Position numbers and translations under genes: made by a program. Source: DAISVY01 sp036826635 (GTDB taxonomy: Bacteria; Zixibacteria; MSB-5A5; GN15; FEB-12). From it: a DNA stretch of 64,000 nucleotides. The notes below the pieces were generated by a model. That model worked only from the letters and a program-made list of their open reading frames with translations. It was not told the DNA's origin and did no database searches. The stretch is from NCBI GenBank assembly GCA_036826635.1, contig DAISVY010000009.1:1-64000 (forward strand). Direction: 5' to 3'. Shown here piece by piece: positions 45,492 through 54,940 of the stretch (positions within the stretch are counted from its first letter, which is position 1; every line of letters begins with the position of its first letter).

Positions 45492-46439
45492 ATGACCCGA
45501 TCGCTGTCTGCAAAACCTGATCCGCCGCTGACGACCCTTCTGGAGGCGTTTGGTACTAATCTGGAGTTCGCCAGGGACATGGCCCCGCTGACCAGTTTCA
45601 AAACTGGTGGAAAAGCGCGGTATTTTCTGGCTGTTCAAACGCCGGAAGAGGTTGTCCGGGCGATCAAGGCTGCCCATCGGATGAATCTGCCGTTTTTCGT
45701 GATGGGCGGTGGCTCGAACCTGCTGGTGTCGGATGCCGGATACGATGGTTTGGTTATAAAGGTCAATATCGCGGGCCTTGAACGAGTGGGTAAAACTGAA
45801 ATAGAATGCGGTGCCGGTGAACAACTGATGGCCTTGGTCGATTTTGCAACGGCCGGCGGGCTTGCCGGAATGGAATTCGCCGCCGGTATCTGGGGGACGG
45901 TGGGAGGAGCCGTGTTCGGCAATGCCGGAGCCTTCGGCAGCGACATCGGATCGGTTATTGCTCAGGTTACTTTTATTGACGAGCAGGGTGAACTTCGTCA
46001 GGTGGATGCGGACTATTGCCGTTTCGATTACCGCTCTTCTCGATTTCGGGAGGAATGCGACGTTATCGCCTCGGTACGGGTTGGGCTGACACCGGGTCGG
46101 GCGGAAGATATTCAGGCGCGGGTGGACAAGATATTGACCGAGCGGGCCGGTAAACACCCTGTTGAGGGTCGGTCGGCCGGGTGTTTTTTCAAGAACATCC
46201 CGGATCCGAGCCAGACACACGGAAAACTGCCCGCCGGGCGTCTTCTGGATGAAATCGGGGCCAAGGCGCTGAGTGTGGGCGATGCGAGGGTTTTTGACAA
46301 ACACGCCAATATCATCGTGAATTCGGGGAATGCGACGTCAAAGGATATCAGGCAACTGGCCGATATACTGAAAAAGAAAGTCCGGGACCGCTTTGGCATT
46401 GAGCTGGAGGAAGAGGTCCGGCAACTGGGAGAATTCTGA
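45492..46439 (+). CDS. murB: UDP-N-acetylenolpyruvoylglucosamine reductase (MurB, type II)
   Basis: This 315-residue FAD enzyme makes UDP-MurNAc in peptidoglycan synthesis. The flavin-binding part shows SFKTGGKARYF, FVMGGGSNLLVSDAGYDG and FAAGIWGTVGGAVFGNAGAFG; the last domain has RSAGCFFKN and GRLLDEIGAKAL. The short C-terminal domain marks the type II form. The catalytic position that is Ser in most MurB proteins appears to be Cys here (AGCFFKN); such Cys variants exist and should keep the proton-donor role. The substrate-binding Glu is present at the C-terminus (ELEEEV). Confidence 0.92.
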   Translation: MTRSLSAKPDPPLTTLLEAFGTNLEFARDMAPLTSFKTGGKARYFLAVQTPEEVVRAIKAAHRMNLPFFVMGGGSNLLVSDAGYDGLVIKVNIAGLERVGKTEIECGAGEQLMALVDFATAGGLAGMEFAAGIWGTVGGAVFGNAGAFGSDIGSVIAQVTFIDEQGELRQVDADYCRFDYRSSRFREECDVIASVRVGLTPGRAEDIQARVDKILTERAGKHPVEGRSAGCFFKNIPDPSQTHGKLPAGRLLDEIGAKALSVGDARVFDKHANIIVNSGNATSKDIRQLADILKKKVRDRFGIELEEEVRQLGEF

Positions 46440-46504
46440 GAGGAGAACGCGTATCGATCATTTTCTAAAGTAACAAAAGCGTAACATCCAACCTCGAATT
46501 GGTT

Positions 46505-49500
46505 GTGAGCGTTCTTTTTTTTAGAAAATATCTTCTGGTGACCTTGGCGGTCCTGCTGGTGGCGACGGATGTCATAGCGGCAGGGCCGGGCATTGGTTTT
46601 CAGGCCCGTCTAAGTGATCCGCCGCGGGTCGTTTCGGCTTATGACGATCAGACCAATCGTTTCTCCGCAGCCACATACCCTCTTACCTTTGCCGTTCTCA
46701 GTCCCAAACTGCTGTTCAATCCCAAGGCCGAGTACGGCGACTTTGCGCACCACGCCATTACCTTTTCGACCGTATTCGCCGGTGATCAGTATCTGGTTCC
46801 GGTTTCGGTCGATGCCGACCTGTTTCTTGCCTACCGCACCCGCATGCGGCAGAAAAGTACCAACGAACAATTGTTCCAGACCTCTTTAGAGGAAGCCAAA
46901 CAGGGTAAGAAACGACAGGGCTTGTCTATCGGTGTGGCTTTGCCCAAACGGTTTGATCGCATGTTCGGCGAAGGCGGAGCCAATCTGCGGGTTTCGGGTT
47001 ATCGTCGGATCACTTTCTCCGGCCGGTCGCAGTGGAACGATAACGCCAACTCCGGAGTACAGTCCCAGAGCAAGTTTCCCTCTCTGAATATGGAACAGAT
47101 ATCCCAGTTTGACATCACCGGGACAATCGGTACCAAGATCAGCGTCAAGGTTTCCCAGGATAACCAGCGTGATATACCTCTGGCCAACCGTCTGTTGCTG
47201 CGTTACAAGGGGGACGATGATGACGTCCTCAAAACGATTGAGGCGGGCAATACGACGCTCAGTCTTCCCAATACCCAGTTCGTGGGCTATTCCGCTCAGA
47301 TTCAGGGCCTGTTCGGTTTGAAGGCGGAAGCCCAACTCGGCAATTTGACCCTGACGGCGATTGCCTCGCAGGAAAAAGGGTCATCGGAATCGGCCGTTGT
47401 TTCCGCGTCGGGGGAAGAAAACGCCAAGTACATACGCGATTATAATTATGCCACGGGCCGAATTTTCGACCTCGGTTATCCCGGCGAGTTTGGCCCTCGG
47501 GATTCCGTGGTCACCATTTACGTGTATCAGCAGGACAGTCATACCGATGACCTCGGCACCGTTCGCAACGCCAAGATGATGATCGATCCGACGGCTCCCG
47601 AGGTATCGTCCATTTATGCCGATGCCATGCAGGTGAAGGAGCTTGACTCCAAGTATTACGAATTGATCTACGGTCAGGATTCTCTTCGTTCGCCTATTGC
47701 CATCCAGTTCAACAGTACCCAGCGGAAACAACTGGGTGTTTACATGGAGATAAAGAAATACGGGAGCAATGATACGCTGAAGATCGGATCGCTGGTGGGA
47801 GATACTATTTCGTTGAAGTATCTTCTGCCGGGCAGTGACGTTTATGTGCCGGAGCATCCCACCTGGCAACTGATGTGGCGCAATTGCTATTCGGTATCAA
47901 AGAATATCAAGATCGATGATATCGATGTTAAGGTTTTCAAAGGTCTGCCGGACCGTGAAGGGACGACATCGGCTCTCGATTATCAGGAAGTTAACGGTGA
48001 ATCCCAGGGCAACTATATGCAGATTCTGGGGCTGGACCAGTACAATAACAATCGTACCGACCTGAAAAGCCCCGATGATCTGCTGGACGATCGTCTGGAG
48101 GTGTACCGGCAGGATTGGGGCCTGATCATCTTCCCGAATCGTGAACCGTTCAATTCCGACACGACGTACGAGGACGAAACGGGCAATCAGACTTCGCCTC
48201 TCAAGGAAAAAATTGACGCGATCTATTACTTTGATTCCGATAAAGACTATCTGGACGAGAGTAAATATTATCTTCAAATTTCCACCAAGTCGCGCAGTTC
48301 CGTTATCCGGCTGGGACAGGCCAATGTCATCGAGGGATCGGAACGGGTTACGCTTGACGGCCGCGTTTTGCAGAAGGGCGTTGACTATAGCATCCAGTAT
48401 GACTACGGTCAGGTAACGCTGCTCTCGGAAGAAGCAACCGACCCGAACGCCGACGTGCAGATCGAGTACCAGTATGCCCCGTACATGTCCATGCAGAAAA
48501 AGACGTTGCTGGGCATGCGGGCGGAATATGAGTATAGCAAAGATCTGAAGCTGGGCTCGACGATTCTTTACAAATCCGATAAGGCCGAAGATCGCAAACC
48601 GCGGGTCGGAGAGGAAACGGCCGAAGCGATGGTTATGGACTTCGACGTGAGTTTCGCTCTCTATCCGAACTTTTTGACCAAAGCCGTTGATGCTTTACCT
48701 TTGGTAAGCACCGAGGCTGATTCCAAAATTCAGGTTAGCGCGGAGGTTGCACAATCGCGGCCGAATCCGAATGTCGACGGCGTGGCGTATATCGACGATT
48801 TCGAGTCTGCCGTGGAACGTCTCTCGCTGGGTATTCCTCGAACCAACTGGACCATGGCTTCGACCCCGTTGATTATTGACTCGCTGGAAGAATATGAAGG
48901 CGAAGCGTACGAGCGCGGTACGATTCGCTGGCACAATCCGCCCTCGGTGTTGCGCGAGAACGTTTATCAGGGAGACGTGGCCGCCGGTGAAGGTTCTCTT
49001 ACGCCGTTGCGTCTTATTTTCCGGCCGCACGGCTTCGGCTATGCCGAGGAGGTACAGGACGGCGATACCGTTTGCGTTTTTGATTCTTCCCGGGCAACCA
49101 GTTCCTGGGCCGGTATTATGCGCTATTTCGGCAGCCGCGTTGACGCCGAGCGTGTGCAACTGTTTGAGGTGCGCGCCAAAGCTACCGGCGGACTGCTGCA
49201 TTTCGATTTCGGACAGATCGACGAAGATATCGACGGTGACGGATCGGCCAACAGTGAGGACGTAAGCTATCCGCAGAACGGTGCGCTTGATGATGGCGAG
49301 GACGTGGGGCTCGACAATGCCGCGGACGAAGAAGAGGTCGACCGGTGCGGTTTGCAATCGTATGATCCCGTGTCCAATCCGGACCCGGCCGGGGATAACT
49401 GGTGGTACAACGGGCAGGGCGCAGGTGCCGGTAGCAATGATTCGCGGCCGCCCATTCCTCTGGCCGTATGGAACCAACCCGGCTTTCAGGACAAAGTTAA

Positions 49501-52500
49501 CAACATCGACCACTACCTGCACTACGAATGGCAAAACGGTACCGAAGGAAATATCATGGACGATGCGGTGCAGGGGATTCCCGACGAAGAGAATCTTTCG
49601 GGCACCGGTCTGAAACGCACCAATGCGTATTTTTCGCTGGCTCTGTCGCTGGTGCCCGGCGAAGGGAACCCGTATTGGGTGTCCGATTTCAATGATACCG
49701 ACGAATGGAACACTTTCAGGATTCCCATTCGTGACCCCGGGGTGGTCGACACCTTTATCTCGGCCGACGCCGGAGACCTGGAACCGAAATGGTCACAGAT
49801 CACACACGTGCGCGTTTGGTTCGAGGCCGAAGAAGAAGGACTTGACAGCCTTCAGGATATGGACTCTCTGGTTATCGCCGACTGGGGATTCATTCAATCG
49901 AACTGGCGGGACACGCTTATTCTGGGCGATCCCGGCGACAGCACCGCCGATTTCTATGTCGCATCCGTTTCCGATGAGGATGGTACTTTCAGTCCGCCGC
50001 CGGATGTCGAGGCTTATTACGATAAGAGTAAGGGCGTAACCGAAGCCCAGCGCGGCCTGGCCATGGTCTACGATAAACTAATGCCCGGGGATACCGCTTT
50101 TGCTGTCAAGGACCTTATCTCGACCGAATCATACTCGGGTTATCGTCGTCTGAAAATGTATGTTCATGGACCCGAAGATTTGGGTGCGGACAGCGTTCTC
50201 TTTTTCCTGCGGGTGGGGCTCGACACGGCCAACTACTACGAATACCGAACGCTTCTGAGTCCCCTGTGGGCGGAGAGTAATAACGTCGATATCGATTTCA
50301 ACGACATCACCGCCCTGAAAGATAAAGCGGATCGCGAATTGGAAGACACGCAGGATACGCTGGAAATTGTCGATGGTGCTTATCGGGTTTTCGGATATCC
50401 CAACATCAATGAGGTTCGCTATATCGCGGCCGGATTGGTCAACGAAGGGGAGAGACCGGTTTCCGGTGAAGTCTGGATGGATGAGTTGCGGGTGACCGAT
50501 GTGCGCAAGGATGTCGGAACGGCGGCTCGAATCGGTATCAGCGGGGGTATGGCCGACCTGCTTTCGTACAGTTTCAGTTACGAATATCGTGATCCTTATT
50601 TCCGTGGTATTTCGCAGGCAACCCGGGGCGGATCATCCAATAACCTCGGCAGCGGCAAGGAAAACACCAGCATGACTATGGGGACCACGCTCAACATGCA
50701 CAAGTTCCTGCCGCGTTCATGGCGGGCGCGACTGCCGGTGTCTTTCAATTATTCGAAGAGTGAAGAAATCCCGTTGCTCCGCACCAACTCCGACGTCGTG
50801 TTGCCGGATGAACTCCGAGAGGAGGAGAAGAGTACTTCCGAATCATACAAGGTTTCGGTGAGTGAAGCGTTCGAAAAGAAAGGCTCCAATCTGCTCTTTA
50901 ACGCTCTGCTCAATCGTCAGACCATATCCTTGTCGTACAATCGCTCTAACCGGAGCACGGTTAACAACCCATACATAATGGGGGAGACATTCAATCTTCG
51001 GGCCGATTATGATATGGGGGTGAGCAGTGATGTCAGCCTGCCTGTTTTCTTCTGGCTGAAGCCGGTGCCGCTTTTCAAGAAAGCCTACGGGTCACGGATG
51101 TCGTTTTTCCCGAGTATCTGGAAATGGAACGCCACTATCGTTCGCCAGTTGACCGTTAAGGACGACAAGGATCTCAAACGTACGTCATCGTACAGCCGCA
51201 CTTTTGACGGTAGTATGAACATGACGTATAACGTGTTCAACAATCTTACGACCACCTTCAACCTGAATACCTCGCGGGATATAACCGAAGATTCACTGGT
51301 AGTATTATCGTTGAAGGATCCCAAGCTGGGTCTTGAAAAAACCTACAGCCAGACGTTCCGGGCCAGTTACGATCCCAAGCTGCTCTCCTGGCTGACCGGT
51401 TCGCTTTCTTATTCTTCCAATTTCGGCGACACCTATAATCAGACCTACAAGACGCTTTCTACTTCTCTCAGCCGTTCGTGGTCGGTCTCCGGTAGTTTCA
51501 ATCATCATACGATGTTGAGTATTCGAAAGCGTCATGGCGGCGGCGGTTCGCGCTCGTCCGCGCCGCGACGGGGTGGGGCCGATCCCGAAGACAAGGCGGA
51601 AAAGAAGAAAGGGACTCCGCTTTATACTCCCGTTGTCTCGGGTGTGCGTTTCTTGACGGGGTGGCTGAATCCGCTGAGTTACAAATACAGTGAGAGTTTC
51701 AGTCGCACCGTGCCCGGGGCTCTCGAAAAGCCGGGATGGAAATATCGTCTGGGATTTGACACCGACGCGGAGATAAGGCAGGGCAGTACCAGCCAGAATC
51801 CGTCGTCCGCTGAGTCGGTTGACTATGAATTGAGTTCCGGATTCTCGTTGCTGGGCGGTATAAAGACGACGGTGACCTACAGTGAGAAAACCTCGCGCGA
51901 TTTGATCACTGTCGGGCAGGATCGTACGGAAACGACTTCCACCAGTTGGCCCGAATTGACGATCACTATCCAGAAGTTTACCTTCCTGCCGCTTTTGAAA
52001 GGCCCCGTTAACTGGTTCATAAATGTTTTCTCTCCGCGAACCGGCTACTCCCGACAGATTCAGAAAGACGCCAATCTGGACCGCGGTTTTCTCGTTTCGA
52101 AAACCGAGACGATCGGTCGCAGTCCTTTGCTCTCCCTGAATCTCAAGCTGTTCCGGTCATTCTCCTTGTCGGGCTCGTATTCCCGCACCAATACTTACGA
52201 TTGGCAATACAACCGGACAACCGGATTGCTGCAGAGCGAAACCCGATCGGTCCGAAAGACCCTGGCCGTAACCAGCAAGTACGCTTTCAGCGCCCCCGGC
52301 GGTATTTCTATCCCGCTGTTCGGCAAACTGAAGTTCAAGTCGACCGTATCGATTGATGTCACGGTCAGGTACAACTCTAATCTCAGTGAGACCTCCACCA
52401 ACGGGATGCCTTTTGTGATCGGTCAGAATAAATCCGATTTCACCGTTTCCCCGGTGATTCGCTACACCTTCTCGCAGCAGATCACCGGCGGTATTACCGC

Positions 52501-52585
52501 TCGCTGGCAGGACAACAACGATATCAAATACAACCGCAAGAGCCATGTCCGGGAGCTTCAGATCTGGGCCGAGATTCGCTTCTGA
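46505..52585 (+). CDS. sprA: SprA/Sov-like type IX secretion translocon protein
   Basis: This 2,026-residue protein has a signal peptide (about 1-25) and a very long beta-rich body typical of the giant SprA/Sov barrel, which is the outer-membrane channel of the type IX system (36 strands in the Flavobacterium structure). Visible family features are the N-terminal ISQFDITGTIGTKISVKVSQD and IEAGNTTLSLPNTQFVGYSAQIQGLFGLKAEAQLG region, a domain with SERVTLDGRVLQKGVDYSIQYDYGQVTLL near residue 612 (split here by family comparison with the 19310 protein), the signature VDGVAYIDDFESAVERLSLGI near residue 758, and a Tyr/Ser-rich strand series to the C-terminus. Length is within about 15% of Bacteroidetes SprA (about 2,400). 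GTG 46505 or TTG 46499 is the start; neither has a ribosome site. Confidence 0.9.
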   Translation: MSVLFFRKYLLVTLAVLLVATDVIAAGPGIGFQARLSDPPRVVSAYDDQTNRFSAATYPLTFAVLSPKLLFNPKAEYGDFAHHAITFSTVFAGDQYLVPVSVDADLFLAYRTRMRQKSTNEQLFQTSLEEAKQGKKRQGLSIGVALPKRFDRMFGEGGANLRVSGYRRITFSGRSQWNDNANSGVQSQSKFPSLNMEQISQFDITGTIGTKISVKVSQDNQRDIPLANRLLLRYKGDDDDVLKTIEAGNTTLSLPNTQFVGYSAQIQGLFGLKAEAQLGNLTLTAIASQEKGSSESAVVSASGEENAKYIRDYNYATGRIFDLGYPGEFGPRDSVVTIYVYQQDSHTDDLGTVRNAKMMIDPTAPEVSSIYADAMQVKELDSKYYELIYGQDSLRSPIAIQFNSTQRKQLGVYMEIKKYGSNDTLKIGSLVGDTISLKYLLPGSDVYVPEHPTWQLMWRNCYSVSKNIKIDDIDVKVFKGLPDREGTTSALDYQEVNGESQGNYMQILGLDQYNNNRTDLKSPDDLLDDRLEVYRQDWGLIIFPNREPFNSDTTYEDETGNQTSPLKEKIDAIYYFDSDKDYLDESKYYLQISTKSRSSVIRLGQANVIEGSERVTLDGRVLQKGVDYSIQYDYGQVTLLSEEATDPNADVQIEYQYAPYMSMQKKTLLGMRAEYEYSKDLKLGSTILYKSDKAEDRKPRVGEETAEAMVMDFDVSFALYPNFLTKAVDALPLVSTEADSKIQVSAEVAQSRPNPNVDGVAYIDDFESAVERLSLGIPRTNWTMASTPLIIDSLEEYEGEAYERGTIRWHNPPSVLRENVYQGDVAAGEGSLTPLRLIFRPHGFGYAEEVQDGDTVCVFDSSRATSSWAGIMRYFGSRVDAERVQLFEVRAKATGGLLHFDFGQIDEDIDGDGSANSEDVSYPQNGALDDGEDVGLDNAADEEEVDRCGLQSYDPVSNPDPAGDNWWYNGQGAGAGSNDSRPPIPLAVWNQPGFQDKVNNIDHYLHYEWQNGTEGNIMDDAVQGIPDEENLSGTGLKRTNAYFSLALSLVPGEGNPYWVSDFNDTDEWNTFRIPIRDPGVVDTFISADAGDLEPKWSQITHVRVWFEAEEEGLDSLQDMDSLVIADWGFIQSNWRDTLILGDPGDSTADFYVASVSDEDGTFSPPPDVEAYYDKSKGVTEAQRGLAMVYDKLMPGDTAFAVKDLISTESYSGYRRLKMYVHGPEDLGADSVLFFLRVGLDTANYYEYRTLLSPLWAESNNVDIDFNDITALKDKADRELEDTQDTLEIVDGAYRVFGYPNINEVRYIAAGLVNEGERPVSGEVWMDELRVTDVRKDVGTAARIGISGGMADLLSYSFSYEYRDPYFRGISQATRGGSSNNLGSGKENTSMTMGTTLNMHKFLPRSWRARLPVSFNYSKSEEIPLLRTNSDVVLPDELREEEKSTSESYKVSVSEAFEKKGSNLLFNALLNRQTISLSYNRSNRSTVNNPYIMGETFNLRADYDMGVSSDVSLPVFFWLKPVPLFKKAYGSRMSFFPSIWKWNATIVRQLTVKDDKDLKRTSSYSRTFDGSMNMTYNVFNNLTTTFNLNTSRDITEDSLVVLSLKDPKLGLEKTYSQTFRASYDPKLLSWLTGSLSYSSNFGDTYNQTYKTLSTSLSRSWSVSGSFNHHTMLSIRKRHGGGGSRSSAPRRGGADPEDKAEKKKGTPLYTPVVSGVRFLTGWLNPLSYKYSESFSRTVPGALEKPGWKYRLGFDTDAEIRQGSTSQNPSSAESVDYELSSGFSLLGGIKTTVTYSEKTSRDLITVGQDRTETTSTSWPELTITIQKFTFLPLLKGPVNWFINVFSPRTGYSRQIQKDANLDRGFLVSKTETIGRSPLLSLNLKLFRSFSLSGSYSRTNTYDWQYNRTTGLLQSETRSVRKTLAVTSKYAFSAPGGISIPLFGKLKFKSTVSIDVTVRYNSNLSETSTNGMPFVIGQNKSDFTVSPVIRYTFSQQITGGITARWQDNNDIKYNRKSHVRELQIWAEIRF

Positions 52586-52632
52586 TCGGTTTTTCGTTTG
52601 ACTTAACGGAGCGGCGGGAGCAAATTATCGGC

Positions 52633-53562
52633 ATGCGTTGTCTTGTCGTTCTTGTTAGTCTGATCGCCGTTGTTGCGGTGTTCGGGTGCGGTGGCTCGGT
52701 TGCACCTCCCGAGTTCGATGGTCGGCGTGCTTACCGGTATCTGGAAGAGCAGGTGGCTTTCGGTCCTCGGGTGCCAGGTTTCGAGGCGTGGAATGAATGC
52801 CGCGATTACTATCGCCGACACTTCGTCTCTCTGGGGCTGGAAGTGGATTCGCAGGTATTCAGTTTTACCGATCCTTATACCGGGGTGGACAGCCCTCTGG
52901 TGAACATCATCGTGCACCACCGGGGCAATCCGGGTGAAGATAAAGGCATATTGCTGGTGGCCCATTGGGATACCAGACCTCGCACCGATTTCCATTCCGA
53001 TTCGACCCTGCGCGACTCGGTCCCGATTGCCGGAGCCAACGACGGCGCTTCCGGGGTGGCCGTTCTGATGGAGCTGGCCAATATGATAGCGGCCAGACCG
53101 CCGAAAACCAACGTTGACCTGCTTCTTGCCGACGGTGAAGACTGGGGTAAACCGGGGGACAACGATTTTTACTGCATGGGTTCACGCCATTTCGCCCGCC
53201 AGGGAATTCGTGACAAATACTATTTCGGACTGGTGATCGACATGATCGGAGACAAAGACCAGCAGATTTTTCGGGAAGTGTTCTCCGACCGTTTTTACAA
53301 ACCGATCAATGACATGGTATGGCGGGCGGCGGCCGAACTGGGGGTTGGCACCTTTCGCGACAGAACAAAACACCAGGTTATAGATGATCATCTGTCTTTG
53401 TGTGTTAACGGTGTCCCCGCCGTGGACATTATCGATTTCGATTACCCGGCCTGGCATACGGAATTTGATACACCCGATAAGTGCTCCGCCGAAGCTCTGA
53501 CCAATGTGGGCAGGGTTATCGCACGCATCATATACGACGAGTCATTATGGCCGAAAGAATGA
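52633..53562 (+). CDS. glutaminyl-cyclase-like M28 zinc lipoprotein
   Basis: This 309-residue lipoprotein (FGCGG lipobox, Cys at about residue 19) has an M28/glutaminyl-peptide cyclotransferase fold. Metal-site segments are AHWDTRP, AGANDGASG, ADGEDWG and the late WHTEFDTPDKC. The E-D-W-G form, the W-H-T-E-F-D-T ending and the short length are closer to glutaminyl cyclases than to aminopeptidases. Such enzymes form pyroglutamate at the N-terminus of exported proteins. It lies 47 bases after sprA, and in Bacteroidetes many exported proteins start with Gln after signal cleavage, so it may serve the secretion route. Its end overlaps selA by 16 bases. Confidence 0.8.
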   Translation: MRCLVVLVSLIAVVAVFGCGGSVAPPEFDGRRAYRYLEEQVAFGPRVPGFEAWNECRDYYRRHFVSLGLEVDSQVFSFTDPYTGVDSPLVNIIVHHRGNPGEDKGILLVAHWDTRPRTDFHSDSTLRDSVPIAGANDGASGVAVLMELANMIAARPPKTNVDLLLADGEDWGKPGDNDFYCMGSRHFARQGIRDKYYFGLVIDMIGDKDQQIFREVFSDRFYKPINDMVWRAAAELGVGTFRDRTKHQVIDDHLSLCVNGVPAVDIIDFDYPAWHTEFDTPDKCSAEALTNVGRVIARIIYDESLWPKE

Positions 53563-54923
53563 TCGCATCACCGAGGGATTTTCCCGCTATCGAGGAACTT
53601 TTGCAGTCGCCGGAACTGGCCGACCTTATCGGGGTGCTGCCCCGGCCTTTAGCGGCCATGATCGTGAAACAGGTGGTTGCGGACGGCAAGCAAAAGCTGA
53701 AACAACAATCCCAACCGCTGTCGTATCGGGCTTTTCTGGAGACGATAACAACGCGGCTGAAAACTGAGATCGAACGCAAGATATCACGCGTGATCAACGC
53801 CAGCGGCATCGTGGTTCACACCAATCTCGGTCGGGCGCCGCTGTCCGAAACGATCTTCGAGGAGATCAAGCGCACCGTGGTCGGTTACGGCAATATCGAG
53901 TTCGATATCGCTTCCGGTAAACGTGGTCGCCGGGGGGAGGCGTGCGAAAGCTATCTGGCTCTTCTTTCCGGGGCCGAGGCCGGAACGGTGGTCAACAACG
54001 GTGCGGCGGCTCTCTTTGTTATTCTTAATACTCTGGCCAAACGCAAAAAGGTTTTGATCTCGCGGGGTGAACTGGTGCAGATCGGTGGGGGGTTCCGCAT
54101 CCCTGACATCCTCAAGCGTTCGGGTGCAAAACTGTGTGAAGTCGGTACGACCAATATCACGTCGGTAGCCGACTACGAGAAGGAGATCGACTCGCAGACG
54201 GGACTTATCCTGAAAGTTCATAAGAGCAATTTTATCCAGGCGGGATTTACACAGGAAGCACCCCTGGCCGATTTGGTCGCTCTGGGGCGCGAACATGATG
54301 TCCCGGTTGTAAACGATCTCGGCAGCGGTGTTTTTATTCCCACGATTAAAACGCTGGGTTATCGGGAAGCGACCGTTCAGGAATCGGTCCGTGCCGGTGC
54401 CTCGCTGACCTGTTTTTCCGGCGACAAAATGCTGGGCGGTGGTCAGGCGGGGCTTATCGTCGGCAGGCGGGACATGGTGGCGAAGGTTAAGAAAAATCCC
54501 ATTTTCCGAACTGTTCGGGTCGACAAAATCGTCTTCGCCATTCTGGAAAAACTGCTGGCTATTTATCTGAACGGTACTCATGAAACCGATATCAAGCTGT
54601 GGCAGATTTTCTCCACGCCGGTTTCCGAATTGCGTCGTCGCGCCCTGGGGATTCAGGAACAACTGGGCGGGCGAAAAGACCTTACCGTCGAAAACACGAC
54701 GGTTTACGTTGGTGGCGGAGCTCTTCCGGAGCAAGCCATTCCATCGGTCGGTCTGGTTTTCTCCACCGATCATGAGGCTGAAAAACTGATGAAAGCTTTC
54801 CGCACTCTGCGGCCGCCGATTATCGGTCGCATAGACAAGGAACGCTTCATTCTCGATCTCAAAACCGTCGACACGGCCGACCTTGACTATCTCGTGTCGG
54901 CTATCAGGAAAATTATCGGATAA
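53547..54923 (+). CDS. selA: SelA: L-seryl-tRNA(Sec) selenium transferase
   Basis: This 458-residue PLP enzyme converts Ser-tRNA(Sec) to Sec-tRNA(Sec) with selenophosphate. The N-terminal tRNA-binding helices are followed by INASGIVVHTNLGRAPLSE, NNGAAALFVILNTLA, SRGELVQIGGGFRIPDI and the PLP lysine Lys294 in CFSGDKMLGGGQAG. The C-terminus is complete (RPPIIGRIDKERFILDLKTV). Length matches E. coli SelA (463). ATG 53547 gives the best fit, with ATG 53559 as alternative. selB follows 17 bases later. Confidence 0.95.
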   Translation: MAERMIASPRDFPAIEELLQSPELADLIGVLPRPLAAMIVKQVVADGKQKLKQQSQPLSYRAFLETITTRLKTEIERKISRVINASGIVVHTNLGRAPLSETIFEEIKRTVVGYGNIEFDIASGKRGRRGEACESYLALLSGAEAGTVVNNGAAALFVILNTLAKRKKVLISRGELVQIGGGFRIPDILKRSGAKLCEVGTTNITSVADYEKEIDSQTGLILKVHKSNFIQAGFTQEAPLADLVALGREHDVPVVNDLGSGVFIPTIKTLGYREATVQESVRAGASLTCFSGDKMLGGGQAGLIVGRRDMVAKVKKNPIFRTVRVDKIVFAILEKLLAIYLNGTHETDIKLWQIFSTPVSELRRRALGIQEQLGGRKDLTVENTTVYVGGGALPEQAIPSVGLVFSTDHEAEKLMKAFRTLRPPIIGRIDKERFILDLKTVDTADLDYLVSAIRKIIG

Positions 54924-54940
54924 TTTCAGGGAAGTGACTC

